Assembly: GCF_008831285.2 (NCBI RefSeq)
Contig: NC_045148.1
Location: 15,228,802-15,292,801, forward strand
Length of the DNA stretch: 64,000 nucleotides
Direction of reading: 5' to 3'
DNA from: Nymphaea colorata
Taxonomy: Eukaryota; Streptophyta; Magnoliopsida; Nymphaeales; Nymphaeaceae
Shown here: positions 58,216-64,000 of the stretch, one piece after another
Numbering within the stretch: position 1 is the first letter of the stretch
How the letters are laid out: every line of letters begins with the position of its first letter
Program-made: the position numbers and the translations under genes
The notes under the pieces: generated by a model
What the model was told of the DNA's origin: nothing
The model's input: the letters and a program-made list of their open reading frames with translations, nothing else
Databases searched by the model: none

Positions 58216-59879
58216 CAACAGAAAAAATTAGATCCTTTGTTTGAAAAGTGTATGAATTATAACAGAAATATCTAACGCAACGGTCTCCAGTCCACGACTC
58301 TAAAAATCTGAAGTTCGATAAAACTATGGATTAGAAGTTGGCCCTGCATCCTGTCGGAACTTTAGATCTCAAATCCTACGTAATCAAACACCTTCTCGAC
58401 TGTAAAACAGAAAGCAGAAGTGGATTCCAAAAGGAGTATAAAATAATTTTTCACCTAAAAGAAAGCGCATCTATTTTCTAAAGCAGCATCTAATCTAAGC
58501 GTGATTCAAGTGTGAATCCTGATAAAGAATGACGACCGAAAACTGGAAAAAGAAATCGTGCGGGAAACGAAATGATGGGGACTTTGGCCAGCGAATTAAA
58601 CAAGAGTTCGTACTGCCACTCGCTGCTTATCTTCAGCATACACCAGCCAAAGGTTAGAAAATTATAAATAAAACTGTTCCTTTCATTTACTTGATGCACC
58701 CTAGTCTGAAAACTCTCCCCGAAGAAGACTTGCGGGATCAGATTCCTGCAAGTCTTTCCTTGATGCCGTGTTTGACTCGGTCTAAATCGCATTATTATTT
58801 GGTAGCTTCCGAGACACAGGCTTGGCATGGACGAGGGCCCTTCTTTTATCACGGGAAAATGACTTGTTTTCATAGGAAAGGGGTTACTTTCTACCCACGG
58901 AGGACAATTGTGGCCGCAGGAGAAGAATCTGGACCATGAGGCACGCTGCTGGTTGTGTTCTCAAGTTTCTTCACCTCAAACAGGAAAATGGGAGTTTCTG
59001 AAACTTGATTCAGGGTCTTCACTTCAACAGCTATCTTACTTATTCCGCTCGAACCGAATCTTCTATGAAACTCGCTATGATTGATTTTTTAAGAACCGAT
59101 TCTTGAAAATTTTCCGTAACTTTGTGGATATTTACATGCCGAAGACGTCTATTATTGGGTCTGATTTGATCAGAAGAAACAGTGTAGGAACACTGGAAGG
59201 GGCATATGAAAATGAGAGTGACAAGAAAACGCGATGGAATGGAATCTGGTGCCATTTTTATGTTGGATGCTTGATTAAATTAACAGGAAAGAAGAACAAG
59301 ACCGAGGAACCGCATTGTGTTGCAATGTAAGCGGTAAGTTTCATGTTTTCACGCGTAATGGGTCATTTCCCCGTCAATTTGGCTTTATCAGAGACGGGCC
59401 CGAGTTGGAAAGGTAAGCGTGAATGGTGATTTTCTGAACTGCCCGATTTCTCTCGAGAAGGATTACACTGTGCAGGCCCACTCTTTTGAAACAGAGCCCC
59501 AAACTTCGCCGTTGGAAACTAGCGACAACGGTGGCACTGAAAGGGACCCCAACGTAGATTTTTCTACAAGTCACGAATGAATCTCTCTCTCTCTCTTCTC
59601 TCCCTTGTGAAATTGCTCAATGGGTTCACCGTTTACCCCACCTGTGCTTTCATGGCCAATCGATCAATGAATGCAAGCTTCTTTCAGTCACACCACTCAC
59701 TGTTTTTTGGCACGGACACTAGTGACCAAGTCTTCGCTGTTTGGTCTTCCACGTCATTGACGAATCGTCGATTTAAGTGATTTTCTAACAGAAAAAGAGG
59801 TTCATGGACCGAATTGCTTCTATGCGTTTCTCTAATAAATCACTGATATTTCCCCCTTTAGTTTATCGGTCACACAGCC
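58216..59879. other. Intergenic region upstream of the receptor kinase
   Basis: About 1.7 kb without a recognisable gene. Short open frames on both strands (for example 58691-58939) have no familiar motif. A CT-rich run occurs near 59583-59605. The promoter of the kinase gene should lie here; no clear TATA box was found in the last 150 bases. Confidence 0.55.
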
Positions 59880-62800
59880 ATGGCCGCTGCTTGTTCCATC
59901 TTATGCTTCTCTCCTCGTCTTCTTCCTCTTCTCATTCTTAGTCTGCACCTCTGTTGCGTTCTCTCAGATGAACGCCATCCACGTGAGGACTGCAGTAAAG
60001 ACTTTTTTATTCGTTGTCCCTTCAACCATGACGACGGTCCTCCTCCTAATTGTGGCATCCATGTCATATCATGCAGTGAAGGTACCACCTATATTTCTCT
60101 CTTCGACCAAAAATTTACCGTTAATATCTCGTATTGTGAGGGCAGAATTGACATAGACCTCAATCCTATGTCATTCGTGGGACTCATTTGCGGAACTCCC
60201 AAATTCGAAGACCTGGCAGACAAACTCCTTCGTAGTGGTTTCTGTTTCTCGACTCCCTCAATCCTCGGCAAATGTAATGATACTCTAAGGAAGCCGGAAA
60301 CTCTGAAGAAAGTTGTTTGTGCTACTGAACACCGGTTCATTGTTGGGTGTAAAGGTCAGCAAATCCCAGCTCCAAATGGACAATGTCATCCTGATCTGCC
60401 AAGTGAAACATTTAGTCTTCACTGGGAGCCTGAGTGCGATTCTGGTGGCAACAACCTTCCTGCTTGTCACTGCAAAAACGGCTCTGCGATTCCGAGCGAT
60501 CCAACAACTAAACCGATTTCAAACGGTGGTCCGACCGTTTCTTACAGAGGTACCGCCCTTTTCATATACCACGGATTAATATGTTGTGTACTGATCCCAA
60601 AATTTTGTGATGGTGCTTTCCTCTTGTTGATGAGGTCAGGCGTAATTACCTCTCTGGAAAACTGGAACAAACTCGGCCGCAATATCATGCTCATAATTCA
60701 AACTACACATTTGTTACAGTTTTTTTTGGACATGCAGATGCAATCTTTAACAAGAAAATTGTTGCTTTCTTTTCTTTCCGGCTGTAGCTTCTACAGCCTG
60801 TTGTGGTTGCCCCTAAATAGATCGGCTATTCGTTCAGTTCCTCAAATTGATAGTCAATAAGTTGAAGCTTTAACAGGTTGAGTTGAATCAGAATTGCAAC
60901 TATTAGCTAGTGTATTGGACCCCTGCCCTGCAAATCGGTCACCCTGACCATGGATATTGTGTATTAATCTTTTACACCGGAATCCCCATATAGAAGTAAG
61001 AAGACACATTTTTTTCCCCCGTCGGAGATTCTCGTTTCCCACTTATGTCTAGAAAGAAAGCAAAAGAATATTTTCCTTGCTGCGAGGTTAAGGTGTCAAA
61101 CGATTCTTTCATCGTTACAGATGATCTTCTTTATAAGATTGAGATAGGCTTGCCAAACATGATTTATTTTTCAGTCTGTTACTCTGGAAGGCACTGATTT
61201 GCTATTGCTGAAATGTTTCATGTTGCGCTTGCAGGTAAAAAGACGAACCACTTCTGTTTGGCCGTTATAATAGGTAAAATACTTGCTTGACTGGTCTCTG
61301 GTTGAAAATCTTTTGTTTACTGTGGAACGTAACTGTGACGTTCTTATTCCCACTCTTCATGATGCAACCAGCAGTTCGCTGACCATGACCTAGAGGCTAC
61401 TCTTATTGTGGATTTCATGACCAGATCATTTTCCTTTAGAGTGAGACATGAATCTATCATGGTCCAACTCTGATATGCTTTACGTGGCTTGTGGCCGTTT
61501 AGGAGTTGAACTGCCACGACCATTGAGATCGTCCTACTTTATACCTGGTGGATTAGCCAGGACGATGCCCAGGCTGTAGATTTCTAACTTACTTATTAGC
61601 TGAGTTACAAGACCCAATTCAAACGTATTTGAAGGGTTCATCTTCTACTAGCTACATGGAGAGAGCACGCAAGCTCTTTGGTTCTGCTAAAAGCCCGCGA
61701 ACATTTTCCTGCATCGTCTATTACCGGTATTACAATGCAAGTTGAAATGGGGAGGCTAGCAAAGAAGTTGGTAATCAGAACATGAGTTCTAGAATTTGGG
61801 AACCACCCGATGTTTCAATCTTAATTGTGTCCAAGCCAGACTCCAATTGGTATATTCATAGCATATGTGCTGACTTTTCCCTAATTCCGCAGGTGTCGTC
61901 TCTTCCTCTGTCATTTTTGTTACATGCTTTCTCCTGTTCCTCTGCTTCCGGAACCGTAATTGCAGAAGACAGTCACATGTGGTTGCTTCGGTCTACACTT
62001 GCTCCAGTTCTTCAAGAACGTCAAACCAACCCAATTTAGAAAGCACAAGCTTCTATCGGCGGTGCAGGAACGTCACAATTTTCAGCTATGAGGAGCTGGA
62101 GAAGGCAACTGAAGGTTTCAGTCCCTCTAACGAGCTTGGTGATGGTGGGTTCGGCATTGTCTACTATGGTGTCCTCAGTGATGGTAGGAAAGTTGCAGTC
62201 AAGCGTTTGTTCGAGCATAGCTTCAATCGTGTTGAGCAATTCCTGAATGAAATTGAAATCCTTTCCAAAATTCAGCACACAAACCTTGTGCAACTATATG
62301 GTTGCACAACCCGCAATAGCCGAGAGCTTCTCTTGGTGTATGAATATGTAGACAATGGGACTGTTGACGACCATCTCTATGGGTCCCGAGCTGCCGATGG
62401 CTGCCTGACATGGAAGTTGAGGTTGAACATTGCTGTCAAAACTGCAGAAGCTTTGGCCTACTTGCATCAGCTTAAACCGCCAATCATTCACAGAGATGTG
62501 AAGACTAGCAACATACTTCTGGATAAGAACTTTCACGTTAAGGTATCTGATTTTGGCTTGTCAAGGCTTTTCCCGTGTGACGTATCGCATGTCTCAACAA
62601 TACCACAAGGCACACCCGGCTATATTGATCCTCAGTATCATCAATGCTACCAATTGACAGATAAGAGTGATGTATATAGCTTTGGTGTAGTGCTCGTGGA
62701 GCTTATCTCTTCTCTTCCAGCAGTCGATATCATGCGTCCAAACGATGAGGTTAATCTTGCTAACATGGCAACTAACATGATCCGTAACAACGCATTGCAT

Positions 62801-63103
62801 GAGTTTGTGGACTCCACCCTTGGGTTCCAGTCCGATTACCTCGTCCAGAAGTCTGTGGGATCTGTAGCAGAGTTGGCGTTCAGCTGCCTGGCATATGATA
62901 TGGAGGTGAGGCCAACGATGAATGAAGTTGCAGAAACGCTAAGACAGATACAGGCTCAGGTGCAGAAATCAGAGAAGAATAAGCCAGCTTTTCAAGCTCT
63001 GCTGAAGAGCACTGTGTTTTTAAAGGCTCGTGGACACTCATCTCCTAATCCTGTGGATGATAAGCAGGTTAAGCAGCCCACCATACCTAATAGCATCGTG
63101 TAG
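59880..63103 (+). CDS. LRK10-like receptor kinase (two exons)
   Basis: Proposed exons are 59880-60549 and 61893-63103, joined at AG/GTACCG and TTCCGCAG/GT with matching phase (a Gly codon is split), giving 626 aa. The ATG is in a good context (GCCATGGC). Residues 1-29 form a signal peptide. A Cys-rich GUB_WAK-type ectodomain follows (from C38, CSKDFFIRCPF). A membrane segment (about 224-243, SVIFVTCFLLFLCF) precedes basic residues. The kinase domain (about 300-575) has G306-DGGFG, K327 (VAVKR), the HRD Asp425 and DFG D443, so it is a catalytically complete RD kinase. The family is LEAF RUST 10-like receptor kinase, linked to cell-wall or defence sensing. The ligand is unknown; intron boundaries are inferred. 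Confidence 0.8.
60550..61892 (+). other. Intron of the receptor kinase gene
   Basis: It starts GTACCG and ends TTCCGCAG, 1343 bases. The exon 1 frame stays open for 103 codons into it (to 60860), so intron retention would give a soluble ectodomain with a different tail. A further small exon inside cannot be excluded. Confidence 0.6.
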
Positions 63104-64000
63104 GATATGTGAAACATTGTTCCTAGAACGAGGTCATGAACACTATGGTGTATAAGTATCTTACTACGTGCATAATAATCATGTGTTAAGTCTCTGGCCA
63201 ACAATTTTGGTGTTGACACCTTTTTGCCTCTTTTTTATATGCCCCCTCCTCACGCCAGTGGGCTTGGCTTCTCTTCTCCTGACGGCAGATCTAGGAAGAG
63301 AGGAACCATTGCGCATGCAGAGATGTGAGAGTCTCTTTTTCCTCCTTTTTTGTTACAAGCTGCAGAATGCGTTTACATGGCCCTTCGCGTCGGTCATTGC
63401 TTGAGCCCCACAGGCTGCAGCTAACTAAATCCCCCCATCACTCCCCTTTCTTCCCCTCCCCCGCCTCTCTCTCTCTCCTGTTTAACTCTGTTGTGTACTT
63501 TCGCTTCGGATTTTTCAAAAATAGTGACATTTTGTCGCTTAATTTTCGGTTTTAATGCGTCTTTTCATTTCGTCGACTCTCCCTCTCTTGCACTTTTTTA
63601 TCCAAATGCAGAAGGCAGTGTGAGGTCTGAAGGGCATATTTCTTTCCAGACTTACAGATGTCTTATACAGACAAACGTCCCTAAAACCTTTAATTGTAGG
63701 CAAGACCTTAGCTTATAAAATTTACAAATTACGAATGCCAAACTAATTATAACAGCTTAAATGATGACTACCATTTCTGATTCAAGTCGTTCCTATATAA
63801 GGACTTTGGGTGCCCATGAATCTCAGCAAGCGGCTCTTCATATCAACTTTACTGATATCCAAGCGTTAAGTTTTTAGTATTTTGAGGCCCATGATTTTAT
63901 GAGGACCATAGATTAATTTTAATTTGCTCGTTAAGCGCTTTAGCATGTATATCCCATGAATTTGAAGGATATAGTCGTGGAGAAACGCATACCAATTACA
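63104..64000. other. 3' flank of the receptor kinase gene
   Basis: Presumed 3' UTR and intergenic DNA. An AATAAT motif near 63172 could serve as a polyadenylation signal. A CT-rich run lies at about 63466-63478. No further gene is recognised. Confidence 0.5.

Noticed and set aside
58691-58939. Small plus-strand ORF upstream of the receptor kinase (82 aa)
   Set aside because: No familiar domain and no supporting promoter or splice context.
59577-59780. 67-aa ORF starting in a CT-rich run
   Set aside because: Low-complexity start, no domain, and it lies in the presumed promoter or 5' UTR of the kinase gene.
61782-62039. ORF overlapping the second exon of the kinase
   Set aside because: It is in a different frame from the membrane-kinase exon, whose phase fits exon 1.

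Overview
This is a plant nuclear genome window, most likely eudicot (angiosperm is secure; no finer placement is attempted). The evidence is two lineages of plant Ty3/gypsy LTR retrotransposons and, at the right end, an intron-containing LRK10-like receptor kinase gene with GUB_WAK-type ectodomain. There is no sign of bacterial or organellar organisation.

Layout. (1) 1-4803, minus strand: the 5' LTR (280 bp), iMet-type primer site and decayed gag-pol of a chromovirus-like Ty3/gypsy element that runs off the left edge. (2) 4804-5040: short host spacer. (3) 5046-58210: a 53-kb array of one large Ogre/Tat-type element, flanked on both outer sides by the same 5-bp target duplication AATTC (5041-5045 and 58211-58215). 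Inside, internal regions alternate with ~3.4-kb LTRs that serve as 3' LTR of one copy and 5' LTR of the next. Order: deleted copy (5046-8122), LTR, internal copy (11552-20661), LTR, partial internal copy (23951-26184), 100-N gap, a repeat of the left host flank (26285-26699), a second deleted copy (26700-29764), LTR, the one coding-intact internal copy (33119-42248), LTR, another defective internal copy (45657-54781), LTR. (4) 58216-59879: intergenic. (5) 59880-63103: LRK10L-type receptor kinase in two exons. (6) 63104-64000: downstream sequence with no gene seen.

The intact element (29765-45656, about 15.9 kb) has: an LTR with six ~70-bp repeats upstream of a TATA box; a ~2.7-kb transcribed leader with a strong splice donor and four repeated micro-ORF units; a tRNA-Arg-like primer site; ORF1 (406 aa, plant mobile domain/DUF7745-like); Gag-protease (919 aa) ending in a G-patch-like segment; a Pol of 1119 aa (RT, degenerate RNase H, second archaeal-type RNase H, integrase); seven tandem small hairpins with compensatory stem changes; a polypurine tract. 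The defective copies share nonsense changes that are all C:G to T:A transitions, so the array probably grew by duplication or recombination after integration.

Caution about the assembly. The sequence just right of the N gap repeats 4626-8122, and the copies near the gap carry many one-base indels. Part of the array is therefore probably a redundant contig, a second haplotype, or poorly polished sequence. Copy numbers here should not be taken at face value.
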